From Coriobacteriaceae bacterium (GTDB taxonomy: Bacteria; Actinomycetota; Coriobacteriia; Coriobacteriales; Coriobacteriaceae), in NCBI GenBank assembly GCA_902399975.1, contig CABOHA010000002.1:227843-291842 (forward strand): 64,000 bases of DNA, in the 5' to 3' direction. The notes under the pieces were generated by a model that was not told the origin of the DNA, did not search any database, and worked only from the letters and a program-made list of their open reading frames with translations. The position numbers and the translations under genes are program-made. Shown one piece after another: positions 42,019 through 51,925 of the stretch (positions are counted from its first letter, which is position 1; the number at the start of each line of letters is the position of its first letter).

Positions 42019-42563
42019 TGAACGCCCGCGAGCGTCGCCGTGCCATCATGGGCGTGCTCGAAGGAGCCAAGGAGCCCGTTTCGGGCAGCGCACTTGCCCG
42101 CGAGGTTGGCGTGAGCCGTCAGGTCGTGGTTCAGGATATTGCCCTGTTGCGTGCCGATGGGCACGATATCGTGGCGACCAACCGCGGCTACGTGCTGCAG
42201 GAAGCCGCGAGTAGCCCCGCCGTGCCCACGCGTCTTGTTAAGGTGCGCCACAGCGTGGAGCAGGCGGGCGACGAGCTTACGAGTATCGTCGACGCGGGTG
42301 GCGCCGTGCTCAACGTGATCGTCAATCACCGCGTGTACGGTAAGATCACGGCCGACTTGGACATTCGCAATCGTCGCGATGTTGAGCGCTACCTGCACGA
42401 TATCGAGAGCGGCAAGAGCTTTCCACTACTAACGGTGACGAGTGGCTATCACTTCCATCGCATTGCGGCTGAGGATGAGCAAACCCTCGACGAGATCGAG
42501 GCCATACTCAAGGAGAAAGGCTATTTGGCAGACCTGATGCCCTACGAGGACGATCTGTCGTAG
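42018..42563 (+). CDS. niaR: NAD biosynthesis repressor NiaR (HTH + 3H domain)
   Basis: A 181-residue repressor. N-terminal HTH_11 (SGSALAREVGVSRQVVVQDIALLR), then a 3H domain whose three His sit in VRHSVEQ, VNHRVYGK and GYHFHRI, the metal and niacin-binding residues of the family. In Gram-positives NiaR represses nad and niacin-uptake genes when niacin is present. It overlaps nadC by one base and ends the operon. The 38612 palindrome is its likely site. Confidence 0.95.
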   Translation: MNARERRRAIMGVLEGAKEPVSGSALAREVGVSRQVVVQDIALLRADGHDIVATNRGYVLQEAASSPAVPTRLVKVRHSVEQAGDELTSIVDAGGAVLNVIVNHRVYGKITADLDIRNRRDVERYLHDIESGKSFPLLTVTSGYHFHRIAAEDEQTLDEIEAILKEKGYLADLMPYEDDLS

Positions 42564-42720
42564 CCGATGCTGCAAACGTCCCTAAGCGGCAATCTGACGT
42601 TCAATCGTCGGTCGCGTACCAAAGTACGCTTCCCTCCTCTTTCACGTCACCTTGCTCGCTTAGGGACGTTTTCGCTGACGTGAGCTCAACCTGCGATGGT
42701 GCCTAATTGGTTATCCGCAC
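42564..42720. other. Repeat-rich spacer after niaR
   Basis: It contains CTTCAATCGTCGG...CCCTCCTCTTTCACGTCACC-like sequence also found near 4048 and 1990, and a CGTCCCTAAGCG/CGCTTAGGGACG inverted pair (42579-42590 and 42657-42668). No gene is visible. Confidence 0.5.
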
Positions 42721-42762
42721 AAAAAAGGAGGCCTCCGCGGCGATGCGGAGGCCTCCTTTTTT
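42721..42762. terminator. Bidirectional terminator between niaR and ferredoxin
   Basis: AAAAAAGGAGGCCTCCGC (42721-42738) pairs perfectly with 42745-42762, giving a T6 run on both strands between convergent genes. Confidence 0.95.
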
Positions 42763-42801
42763 GTGCACGGTGTACTTTTGAGTGTGCAAGTGCGGGAGTT
42801 G

Positions 42802-42987
42802 TTACTCCTCGACGATCTCGGTGATCGCGCCAGCGGGGCAAGCGTCCTGGCAAGCGCCACAGGCGACGCAGGAGTCCTCGTCAGCGACGGTGGCGACGTC
42901 CTGGAGCTCCAGAACGCCAGCGGGGCAGGAGTCGACGCAAACGCCACAAGCGATGCACTCGTCGGCATCAATTACGGGATGAGCCAT
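42802..42987 (-). CDS. 2[4Fe-4S] ferredoxin
   Basis: A 61-residue clostridial-type ferredoxin. Two CxxCxxC...CP motifs, CIACGVCVDSCP and CVACGACQDACP, bind two 4Fe-4S clusters. It carries electrons for low-potential enzymes such as hydrogenase or ferredoxin oxidoreductases. The start MAHPVIDADE is at 42987 with GAGAGGAAAC upstream. It is monocistronic. Confidence 0.95.
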   Translation of the reverse strand: MAHPVIDADECIACGVCVDSCPAGVLELQDVATVADEDSCVACGACQDACPAGAITEIVEE

Positions 42988-43209
42988 GGTAGTTTCCTCT
43001 CTGTTGACCGACGCTACAGACGATGCGCGCCGGTTTGATTCGGGCAAAAACATACCACGGGAGCGACCGTTTGCAATACCCTCTGGCCGGCATCTTCATA
43101 CCGTTCGCCGAGTATGCCAAGGTTTACTAAAAAACGCGCAGGTGGGGCCGCTGAGCTGCGCAAATGTTAGCTAAAGGTGACTTGAAATATTGAGCTATTG
43201 AGCGCGCCT

Positions 43210-43321
43210 GCGGAAAGGGCATCCCGTTATTTGGCCGAAAAACGGGTCGCAGCTTCCGGTTGGACCGCCCGGCGGAAACTGTGTCCCAGAATTCGCGCTC
43301 AGACCGGGATACCCTTTCCGC
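43210..43321. repeat. CGGAAAGGGCATCCCG palindrome
   Basis: Arms 43210-43226 and 43305-43321 pair with one mismatch; the interior has further short complementarities. Related arms are at 11379-11421. The rest of 42988-43440 shows no gene. Confidence 0.7.
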
Positions 43322-43446
43322 AAGGCAGCCCCAGGCACCTTCGGACCCAAACCTCAGCCATCTCTACATAGATCTCAATAGATCTGCCGAGAACTCAATC
43401 AGTGCGTCTACCTGCGCATTCGAGAACCTAAACTCTTAGAGATAAG

Positions 43447-43473
43447 AAATCTTATATGAATTGACTTAGATTT
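43447..43473 (+). promoter_or_regulatory. Candidate HspR operator upstream of dnaK
   Basis: AAATCTTA (43447-43454) and TTAGATTT (43466-43473) lie 11 bases apart. The same half-sites at the same spacing occur upstream of clpB (51810-51836), followed in both cases by TGTATA. HspR is encoded in this locus and its known HAIR site in Streptomyces is also an inverted repeat, though with different half-sites. Confidence 0.7.
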
Positions 43474-43582
43474 TGTATATTCCGGTCCATAAGGGGATAC
43501 ACTACATCCTGAAAGACAAGCCGAAGCGCCGCGCGACAGACCGTCGAGGTGGCGCGAACGCACAAGAGAGAGGGAATTTCTA

Positions 43583-45475
<1,893 letters not shown>

Positions 45476-45477
45476 TC

Positions 45478-46320
45478 ATGTCCGCCCGTAAAGCTCGCAC
45501 GGAGGCGGCCGCCGCTGGCGCCGCCCCCGTTGACTCTGAGGAGAAGGACGTGAAGATTCCCGTAGAGGCCGTCGACGATACCGAGGCCAACGAGGCCGAG
45601 GCCGCCGAGGCTGCCGAGAACCAGGTAGAGGATTCCAACAAGGAGGCGACGATGACCGAGGACGAGATGGTGGAAGCCGCTATCCGCGCCGGTGAGGAAG
45701 CCGCCGACAACGACTTTAAGCTCAAGTTCGAGCAGGCCCAAAAGGAGCTTGCCGACGTGCGCAGCGAGCTCGATGCTGCGGCAGAGGCCCAGAAGGCCGC
45801 CGAGGACAAGGCAAAGGACGCCACCGAGCGTACCGCCCGTCTGCAGGCCGACTGGGAGAACTTCCGTCGCCGCACTGCCAACGAGCGTATCGCCGAGCGC
45901 GAGCGCGCGACCGAGAAGCTTGTCACTGCGCTACTGCCGGTGATTGACGATATCGAGCGCGCGATCGACCATGCCCGTAGCCAGGAGTTTTCCGACGATT
46001 TTAAGCAGTTCGTCGATGGCGTCGACGCGGTGCATGCCAAGCTGCTCGATGTGTTTGCGCACGAGGGCGTTGAGCCCATCGATCCCAAGGGTGAGGCGTT
46101 CGATCCGCTCGAGCACCAGGCCGTGGGTCGCGTCGAGGACGCATCGCAGTACGACGAGACCGTCAACGACGTGTACCAGAAGGGCTACCGCATGGCGGAT
46201 CGCATCCTGCGTTCCGCGATGGTGACGGTGACCTACGGTGGCGAGAAGCGCCCCGCACCGGAGCCCGAAGCGGCGCCCGAGGATGCCGCGGCCGATACGG
46301 CCGAGAGCACCGAGGAGTAA
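45478..46320 (+). CDS. grpE: Nucleotide exchange factor GrpE
   Basis: A 280-residue protein that swaps ADP for ATP on DnaK. An acidic Ala/Glu-rich N-terminus of about 75 residues precedes the coiled coil (LKFEQAQKELADVRSELDAA) and the GrpE signature (QADWENFRRRTANERIAERE, then VINDVYQKGYRMADRILR-like end). An internal ATG at 45652 has a much better ribosome site (AGGAGG) than the first ATG, so a shorter 222-residue form may be made. A terminator follows. Confidence 0.94.
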   Translation: MSARKARTEAAAAGAAPVDSEEKDVKIPVEAVDDTEANEAEAAEAAENQVEDSNKEATMTEDEMVEAAIRAGEEAADNDFKLKFEQAQKELADVRSELDAAAEAQKAAEDKAKDATERTARLQADWENFRRRTANERIAERERATEKLVTALLPVIDDIERAIDHARSQEFSDDFKQFVDGVDAVHAKLLDVFAHEGVEPIDPKGEAFDPLEHQAVGRVEDASQYDETVNDVYQKGYRMADRILRSAMVTVTYGGEKRPAPEPEAAPEDAAADTAESTEE

Positions 46321-46325
46321 TTGAG

Positions 46326-46360
46326 AAGGGCCCCGGGGCAACACCCGGGGCCCTTTCTGG
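46326..46360 (+). terminator. Hairpin between grpE and dnaJ
   Basis: AAGGGCCCCGGG pairs with CCCGGGGCCCTT around GCAACA, then TTCT. It can end or attenuate the dnaK-grpE transcript before dnaJ. Confidence 0.85.
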
Positions 46361-46427
46361 CCTAGTGCCATATGAAAGCATGAACCGCCGCCCGCTGTGC
46401 GGCGGATGAAACAGGAGAGGAGCTACG

Positions 46428-47393
46428 ATGGCTGCAGGCAAAACCTTCTATGACATCCTGGGCGTATCCAAGAGCGCCTCCGACAAAGAGATCAAGAGCG
46501 CGTTTCGCAAGCTCGCGCAAAAATATCACCCCGATGCCGGCGGCGACGAGGCCAAGTTCAAGGAGATCAGCGAGGCCTACGAGACGCTTTCGGACGAGAA
46601 GAAGCGCAAAGAGTACGACCAGATGCTCATGTTCGGCGGCATGCCGGGCGCGGGCGGCGCGTATGGCGGCGGCTACGGTGCCGGCGCGGGCGCCAGCGGC
46701 TGGGGCGATATCTTCGACAGCATCTTTAGCGGCAACGGCGCCTGGGGTAGCGATTGGGGCTCGGGCTTTGCCGGGGCTGCGGGCGCTGCCAGCGCCGGCG
46801 CAGGTCGCAGCCGCGCTCGCAAGGGCGGCGACCTATCGCTGACCGTCGATGTGACGGCCGAGGACGCGTTTCGCGGCGTGACGCACAAGGTCACCTATCG
46901 CATTCCCTCGACAGGCGAGCAGCAGACCATCACGGTCTCGGTGCCCGCGGGCGCGGTCGACGGCGGCAAGCTACGCTACAAGCGTCGCGGCGAGTATGGC
47001 GTTGCGGGTGGCGAGCGCGGCGACCTGGTCGTGACCACGCATGTGGAGGAGCACCCGCTGTTTAAGCGCAAAGGCGCCGACGTGACCATGGAGGTACCGG
47101 TCTCGGTCTACGAGGCGGCGCTCGGCTGCACGGTGGACGTGCCGACGCCCGGCGGTGCGACGGTCCGTTTGAAAGTGCCCGCGGGTACCCAGACGGGCAA
47201 GAAGTTCCGCTTTAAGGAGATGGGAGCGCCCGACGTTAAGCACCGTGGCCGTACGGGCGCGCTGCTCGTCGAGATCAAGGTGCAGGTCCCCACGAACCTA
47301 TCCGATGACGAGCGCGATGCCATGACCAAGCTGCGCGAGGCCGACACGCGCGACTATCGCGAGAAGGTCAACCGTTACAAGGCGACGTACTAG
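46428..47393 (+). CDS. dnaJ: DnaJ/CbpA-type Hsp40 (no zinc finger)
   Basis: A 321-residue co-chaperone. J-domain residues 5-70 contain the HPD motif (KYHPDAGG). A Gly-rich linker of about 60 residues ([15 protein letters not shown]) is followed by two substrate-binding beta domains. The four CxxCxGxG zinc repeats of classical DnaJ are absent, so this is a type B/CbpA-like protein. It sits where dnaJ usually does, just before hspR, and is likely the DnaK partner under heat stress. Confidence 0.93.
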   Translation: MAAGKTFYDILGVSKSASDKEIKSAFRKLAQKYHPDAGGDEAKFKEISEAYETLSDEKKRKEYDQMLMFGGMPGAGGAYGGGYGAGAGASGWGDIFDSIFSGNGAWGSDWGSGFAGAAGAASAGAGRSRARKGGDLSLTVDVTAEDAFRGVTHKVTYRIPSTGEQQTITVSVPAGAVDGGKLRYKRRGEYGVAGGERGDLVVTTHVEEHPLFKRKGADVTMEVPVSVYEAALGCTVDVPTPGGATVRLKVPAGTQTGKKFRFKEMGAPDVKHRGRTGALLVEIKVQVPTNLSDDERDAMTKLREADTRDYREKVNRYKATY

Positions 47394-47465
47394 GGCGGCC
47401 GTGGCGCACGCCCGCGCCCGCGGGCTTATGATGGACGATAACGAGACGGAAAGGGGTCAGGTAGC

Positions 47466-47882
47466 ATGGCCGAGGACAATAGGAACAAACCGCTGTACAT
47501 GATCAGCGTGGCGGCCGAGCTGACCGGCATGCACCCGCAGACTCTGCGCGTCTACGAGTCCAAGGGCCTGGTGAATCCTCAGCGCTCGGGCGGTAACACG
47601 CGCCTGTATTCGCGTGCCGATATCGAGCGTCTGGAACTCATCAATCAACTGACCGACGAGGGCATCAACCTTGCCGGTGTGGTGCGTATCCTCGATATGA
47701 AGGAGCGCGCCGAGGAACGCGAGCGCGAGAACGAGAAGCTCCGCGCCCGCGTACGCCAACTCGAGGATGAGCTGCACGAGTACAAGATGCAGAAGAAGAT
47801 CACCGCCCTTGCCCCGCGCGACGGCTCGGTTAACCCCGAGCAAGTCATGCGCAAGCTGCTAGGTACGGGTAGCGACCTATAG
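47466..47882 (+). CDS. hspR: Heat-shock repressor HspR (MerR family)
   Basis: A 138-residue MerR-type protein. The HTH region, ISVAAELTGMHPQTLRVYESKG then SGGNTRLYSRADIERL, is characteristic of HspR, which binds HAIR inverted repeats with DnaK as co-repressor. A coiled coil follows (ERERENEKLRARVRQLEDEL). It ends the chaperone cluster and probably represses dnaK and clpB. The start has GAAAGGGG upstream. Confidence 0.94.
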   Translation: MAEDNRNKPLYMISVAAELTGMHPQTLRVYESKGLVNPQRSGGNTRLYSRADIERLELINQLTDEGINLAGVVRILDMKERAEERERENEKLRARVRQLEDELHEYKMQKKITALAPRDGSVNPEQVMRKLLGTGSDL

Positions 47883-47899
47883 CTCCGCCGACGCTGCCG

Positions 47900-48031
47900 G
47901 GCACTCATTGGGGACAGACTTAAATGAGTGCCCGCAGAATGAGAGTGGATAATCTCCCGTTTTTGGCCTGTTTGCAGGCTCAAAGTGGGAGATTATCCAC
48001 TCTCGTCATTTCGGCGTCTAAGTCTGCCCCC
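47900..48031. repeat. Nested hairpin block, GTGGATAATCTCCC repeat copy 2
   Basis: A hairpin of 11-bp arms (GGGCACTCATT and AATGAGTGCCC, 47900-47934) is followed by the 64-bp palindrome 47941-48004 (18-bp perfect arms). TAAGTCTGCCCCC at 48019-48031 can also pair with GGGGACAGACTTA inside the first hairpin. The second palindrome is a copy of 2957-3020. Confidence 0.85.
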
Positions 48032-48168
48032 GGCACCCAACTCGTTCTCTGCTTTACTGAGATAAAGTGAACGTGCAGATTCGTAACCCGCTCGCAACCG
48101 TTCTATGGCACGATATTGAACGAATGTATGCTATGCGCCCAAATCTTTTGGGCAGAGTGGGAGACAGT

Positions 48169-50469
48169 ATGGTCAAGCTGTACGAGGACGGCATCTACCT
48201 GCGCCGTGGCAGCGAGGTTGTGCCTGCGGCCGAGGCTGCTGAGCGCGGTATTACGCAGACGCCCGAGGATGCCAAACGTGGCACCATCGCGTATTCGATC
48301 CTTCAGGCACACAATACGTCCGGCGACCCCGAGGCGCTCAAGATTCGCTTCGACGCCATGGCGAGCCACGACATCACCTTTGTCGGCATCATCCAAACGG
48401 CGCGTGCCTCGGGCATGGAGCAGTTCCCGCTGCCCTACGTGCTCACCAACTGCCATAACTCGCTGTGCGCCGTGGGCGGCACCATCAACGAGGACGACCA
48501 CGTCTTTGGCCTCTCTGCGGCCAAGAAGTACGGCGGCATCTTTGTCCCGCCGCACATCGCCGTTATCCACTCCTTTATGCGTGAGAACTTTGCCGGTTGC
48601 GGCAAGATGATCCTGGGTTCCGACTCGCACACCCGCTACGGCGCCCTAGGCACCATGGCTGTGGGCGAGGGCGGCGGCGAGCTGGCAAAGCAGCTGCTGC
48701 GCGACACCTACGACGTCGCCTATCCCGGCGTTGTGGCCATCTACCTCACGGGCGCCCCGCGTCCCGGCGTCGGCCCGCACGACGTTGCGCTTGCCATCAT
48801 CCGCGCCGTCTTTGCCAAGGGCTACGTTAAGAACAAGGTCATGGAGTTTGTGGGCCCCGGCATCGCGAGCATGACGACCGATTACCGCAACGGCGTCGAC
48901 GTCATGACCACCGAGACCACCTGCCTTTCCTCCATCTGGGCCACCGACGAGGACACTCACGCATTCCTGACCATGCACGGCCGCGGCGACGATTACCGCG
49001 AGCTCAAGCCCGCCGATGTCGCCTACTACGACGGCTGCGTCGAGGTCGACCTGTCGAGCATCAAGCCCATGATCGCCCTGCCGTTCCATCCTTCCAACGG
49101 CTTTGAGATTGACGAGCTCAACGAGAACCTCGAGGATATTCTGCACGAGGTGGAGCTCGAGGCCGCCAAGATCGGTGAGGGCAAGACGCACTTTAGCCTG
49201 CTCGACAAGATCGTCGACGGCAAGCTGCACGTGCAGCAGGGCGTTATCGCCGGCTGCTCGGGCGGCAACTACGACTCCGTGGTCCAGGCTGCCCGTGTGT
49301 TCAAGGGCGCCAACACCGGCTGCGGTGAGTTCTCGCTGTCGGTCTATCCCACGAGCCAGCCTGTGGCGCTCGAGCTCACGCGTCGCGGCTATATCTACGA
49401 CCTCATGGAGGCCGGCGCGATCGTGCGCACGGCGTTCTGCGGCCCGTGCTTTGGTGCCGGCGATACGCCTGCCAACAACGGCCTGTCCATTCGCCACACC
49501 ACGCGCAACTTCCCCAACCGCGAGGGTTCCAAGCCGGGCAATGGCCAGCTGAGCGCCGTGGCTCTGATGGACGCCCGCTCCATTGCGGCGACCGCGGCAA
49601 ACGGCGGCGTGCTCACCCCGGCGACCGACCTGCCCGAGGAGACTTGGGACGAGGCCTGCGAGTACGCCTTCGACGACGCTCCCTACAAGAAGCGCGTGTA
49701 CTGGGGCTTCGGCAAGGCCGAGCCGGCCGACGAGCTGGTCGAGGGTCCCAACATCAAGCCGTGGCCCGCGATGGAGCCGCTCGGCGACGATATCCTGCTC
49801 AAGGTGTGCTCCAAGATCATGGACCCGGTCACCACGACCGACGAGCTGATCCCATCGGGCGAGACGAGCTCCTTCCGCTCCAACCCGCTGGGCCTGGCCG
49901 AGTTTACGCTGAGCCGTCGCGATCCGGCCTACGTGGGCCGCTCCAAGGAGGTCGACGCCGTGGAGAAGCGTCGCGTGGCCGGCGAGGCCGCAGGCGACCT
50001 GGCGGCACTCGATGCCGAGCTTGCCGGCGTGTTTGAGGCGTTGGCCAGCGCGGGTGTCGCGGTCGATGCCAAGGCGACCGAGTACGGCTCCATGCTCTAT
50101 GCCAAGAAGCCCGGTGACGGTTCTGCCCGTGAGCAGGCCGCGAGCTGCCAGCGCGTGATCGGCGGCCTGGCCAACATCGTTCACGAGTACGCCACCAAGC
50201 GCTATCGCTCCAACGTGATGAACTGGGGCATGGTGCCCTTCCAGATGGAGACGGAGCCCAACTTTGAGGTGGGCGACTACGTCTTTGTGCCGGGTATCCG
50301 TGCCGCGCTCGATGGCGACCTCAAGAACATCGCCGCCTACGTGGTGCGCGCCGACGGCACGGTCGAGCAGATTGAGCTTTACATTGCCGATATGACGGCC
50401 GAGGAGCGTGCCATCGTCAAGGCCGGCTGCCTGATCAACTACAACAAGTTCAAGGCCGCTGCCGAGTAA
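48169..50469 (+). CDS. Aconitase-family hydratase (YbhJ-like)
   Basis: A 766-residue iron-sulfur hydratase. [22 protein letters not shown] is the aconitase signature. The three cluster Cys are in AGCSGGNYD and FCGPCFGAG. The C-terminal third is the swivel-type domain. The layout is nearest to Escherichia coli YbhJ, an aconitase homologue of unproven role, rather than to AcnA/AcnB, so the substrate should be left open. GGGAG precedes the ATG at 48169; a GTG at 48067 would add 34 residues. It follows hspR after a repeat block and is not clearly part of the heat-shock operon. Confidence 0.88.
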   Translation: MVKLYEDGIYLRRGSEVVPAAEAAERGITQTPEDAKRGTIAYSILQAHNTSGDPEALKIRFDAMASHDITFVGIIQTARASGMEQFPLPYVLTNCHNSLCAVGGTINEDDHVFGLSAAKKYGGIFVPPHIAVIHSFMRENFAGCGKMILGSDSHTRYGALGTMAVGEGGGELAKQLLRDTYDVAYPGVVAIYLTGAPRPGVGPHDVALAIIRAVFAKGYVKNKVMEFVGPGIASMTTDYRNGVDVMTTETTCLSSIWATDEDTHAFLTMHGRGDDYRELKPADVAYYDGCVEVDLSSIKPMIALPFHPSNGFEIDELNENLEDILHEVELEAAKIGEGKTHFSLLDKIVDGKLHVQQGVIAGCSGGNYDSVVQAARVFKGANTGCGEFSLSVYPTSQPVALELTRRGYIYDLMEAGAIVRTAFCGPCFGAGDTPANNGLSIRHTTRNFPNREGSKPGNGQLSAVALMDARSIAATAANGGVLTPATDLPEETWDEACEYAFDDAPYKKRVYWGFGKAEPADELVEGPNIKPWPAMEPLGDDILLKVCSKIMDPVTTTDELIPSGETSSFRSNPLGLAEFTLSRRDPAYVGRSKEVDAVEKRRVAGEAAGDLAALDAELAGVFEALASAGVAVDAKATEYGSMLYAKKPGDGSAREQAASCQRVIGGLANIVHEYATKRYRSNVMNWGMVPFQMETEPNFEVGDYVFVPGIRAALDGDLKNIAAYVVRADGTVEQIELYIADMTAEERAIVKAGCLINYNKFKAAAE

Positions 50470-50484
50470 CGCACTTCATTGTCC

Positions 50485-50556
50485 GCCCGGGGCCACCCTT
50501 TCCCGCCCGCTCACGCGCTTCGCGAGGGTCGCGTTCGGCAAAGGGTGGCCCCGGGC
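50485..50556 (+). terminator. Large hairpin after the hydratase gene
   Basis: GCCCGGGGCCACCCTTT (50485-50501) pairs perfectly with 50540-50556; the interior (GCGCTTCGCGAGGGTCGCG) can form a second stem. There is no T-run, so termination is not certain. Confidence 0.75.
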
Positions 50557-50603
50557 TACATTTCTGCGTTCTCGTTGGGTCTTGAGGGACGCTAAAAAAG
50601 ACT

Positions 50604-50644
50604 GGGACCACCACAAAGGGGACAGGCACCTTTGTGGTGGTCCC
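50604..50644. repeat. CCACAAAGG hairpin repeat, copy 2
   Basis: Perfect 16-bp arms (GGGACCACCACAAAGG and its complement) enclose GGACAGGCA. Confidence 0.9.
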
Positions 50645-50649
50645 GTTTG

Positions 50650-50865
50650 TCTCGATCTGTAGCAGCTAGGGGCCAAAGTACACCGCTAGATGTTACAGGT
50701 CGAGATTTTCGTACGGGGCTCTACACTTCATCTCGACCTATAACAGACAGGCCCCAATTTGCCGAATAACTGTTACAGATCGAGACAAACGGTCATCGCA
50801 GCTCGTTTCATCTAAATCTGTAACACCTAGGACCGAAAAGGGTCGCTAGATGTTACAGATCGAGA
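50650..50865. repeat. Array of three 56-bp hairpins at 80-bp period
   Basis: Hairpins at 50650-50705, 50731-50785 and 50811-50865 share arms TCTCGATCTGTAACA and the complement CTAGATGTTACAGATCGAGA with a few differences. Spacers are about 25 bp and the loops differ. The block lies between a complete and a half CCACAAAGG repeat and has no coding frame. Confidence 0.85.
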
Positions 50866-50917
50866 CAGCGGAACATCGGAGCCGAAACCACCACAAAGGT
50901 GCCTGTCCGGCGGGTTC

Positions 50918-51565
50918 TTATTTCGATGGGGTCCAGGTTATCTCATCGTCAAATAGCCAAGTGCGTGCTGAGCCGCTGTCGCGCGCTGTCTGCGGATCGG
51001 GCTCGCAGGTTTGTTCGTAGGCATCCTCGGTACACCGATCCATAAAATCGACGACTGCCGTCTGGTCGCCTTCCATGACGTAGATCACGTTGCCATCCGA
51101 GATATAGACTCCCGGCCCTTCGTTGTCCACGTAGCCGGGGTCGTATGAAACGTTGCACAGTCTGCTCCCGTTTGCCGCATCGAGTTCAAGGGTCGAATAA
51201 TACCCGCCATTCATTTGGCCTTTCTTGGCTCGATATATTGCGGCGCCGTACCATCGCTTAAACGTCTTGCCTTTGAGTAAACTGGTTGCCTTGCCGATAA
51301 GCTGCTCATCTTGGGTATAGCGCGTGGCTCCAAGTTCGATTCTGGGATAGTTACTGACCCCAAGCGCTGCGGGCGTACCGTCGAAATCGACGGTGATTGA
51401 ATCGGGTTTGACGATATCGGTGAGGATTTTGATGGGGTAGCTTACGGTTTCAACCGCCGCCTGCGTTGCCGAGGCGGGGAGAAATGCGAGATAGATAATG
51501 CCCACGCCGACTGCGGTAATTGCAAACGCTAAGACGAGCAGGCCGGTATAGGTGGAGCGTTTCAC
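50918..51565 (-). CDS. Membrane-anchored protein of unknown function
   Basis: A 215-residue protein with one N-terminal hydrophobic segment (TGLLVLAFAITAVGVGIIYLAF) and no lipobox, so it is probably an anchored extracytoplasmic protein. The outside domain has YPRIELGATRYTQDEQLIGK and mixed strand-helix character; I do not recognise a family. The chosen GTG at 51565 has GAGG upstream; an ATG at 51592 is possible. GC content is a little lower than in neighbours. It lies between repeat blocks. Confidence 0.7.
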   Translation of the reverse strand: MKRSTYTGLLVLAFAITAVGVGIIYLAFLPASATQAAVETVSYPIKILTDIVKPDSITVDFDGTPAALGVSNYPRIELGATRYTQDEQLIGKATSLLKGKTFKRWYGAAIYRAKKGQMNGGYYSTLELDAANGSRLCNVSYDPGYVDNEGPGVYISDGNVIYVMEGDQTAVVDFMDRCTEDAYEQTCEPDPQTARDSGSARTWLFDDEITWTPSK

Positions 51566-51748
51566 GGCGGGTACCTCGCAAACAGCATGCATTCATTAAG
51601 ATAAGTGATACCAGCTTACGACAATATTCAAAAGAAAGCGACCGCCCGGAATGAGAGGGCTAAAAGGCCCTATTGGGCTTCGATTTGGGGTCGCGAAACG
51701 TAGGCTGGGCTTGATGCCGCCTCTTATAATTGGGGCTGATTCTTCTCT

Positions 51749-51787
51749 GGACCACCACAAAGGTGCCTGCCCCCTTTGTGGTGGTCC
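51749..51787. repeat. CCACAAAGG hairpin repeat, copy 3 (reverse orientation)
   Basis: Arms 51749-51763 and 51773-51787 are perfectly complementary over 15 bases. The loop TGCCTGCCC is the reverse complement type of the loop in copies 1 and 2. It lies 23 bp upstream of the clpB operator palindrome; the remaining bases of 51566-51925 show no gene. Confidence 0.85.
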
Positions 51788-51809
51788 GCATGTCATGAGA
51801 GCACTCAGA

Positions 51810-51836
51810 AAATCTTATATATAGAGACTTAGATTT
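51810..51836 (+). promoter_or_regulatory. Candidate HspR operator upstream of clpB
   Basis: AAATCTTA and TTAGATTT with an 11-base spacer, the same half-sites and spacing as upstream of dnaK. TATGTATAAGAT just after it may hold a -10 element. Confidence 0.7.
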
Positions 51837-51925
51837 ATGTATAAGATCGCGCAAAGCTGGCAACAATACTTCTCGAACAACGTGAAGCCGCCCCGTAGGG
51901 CGGCCGCCCCAAGAGAGGTGATTCC

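Noticed and set aside
50650..50865. Possible CRISPR array or tRNA cluster
   Set aside because: The repeats are inverted pairs at 80-bp period with no cas genes, and no cloverleaf or anticodon arm can be drawn.
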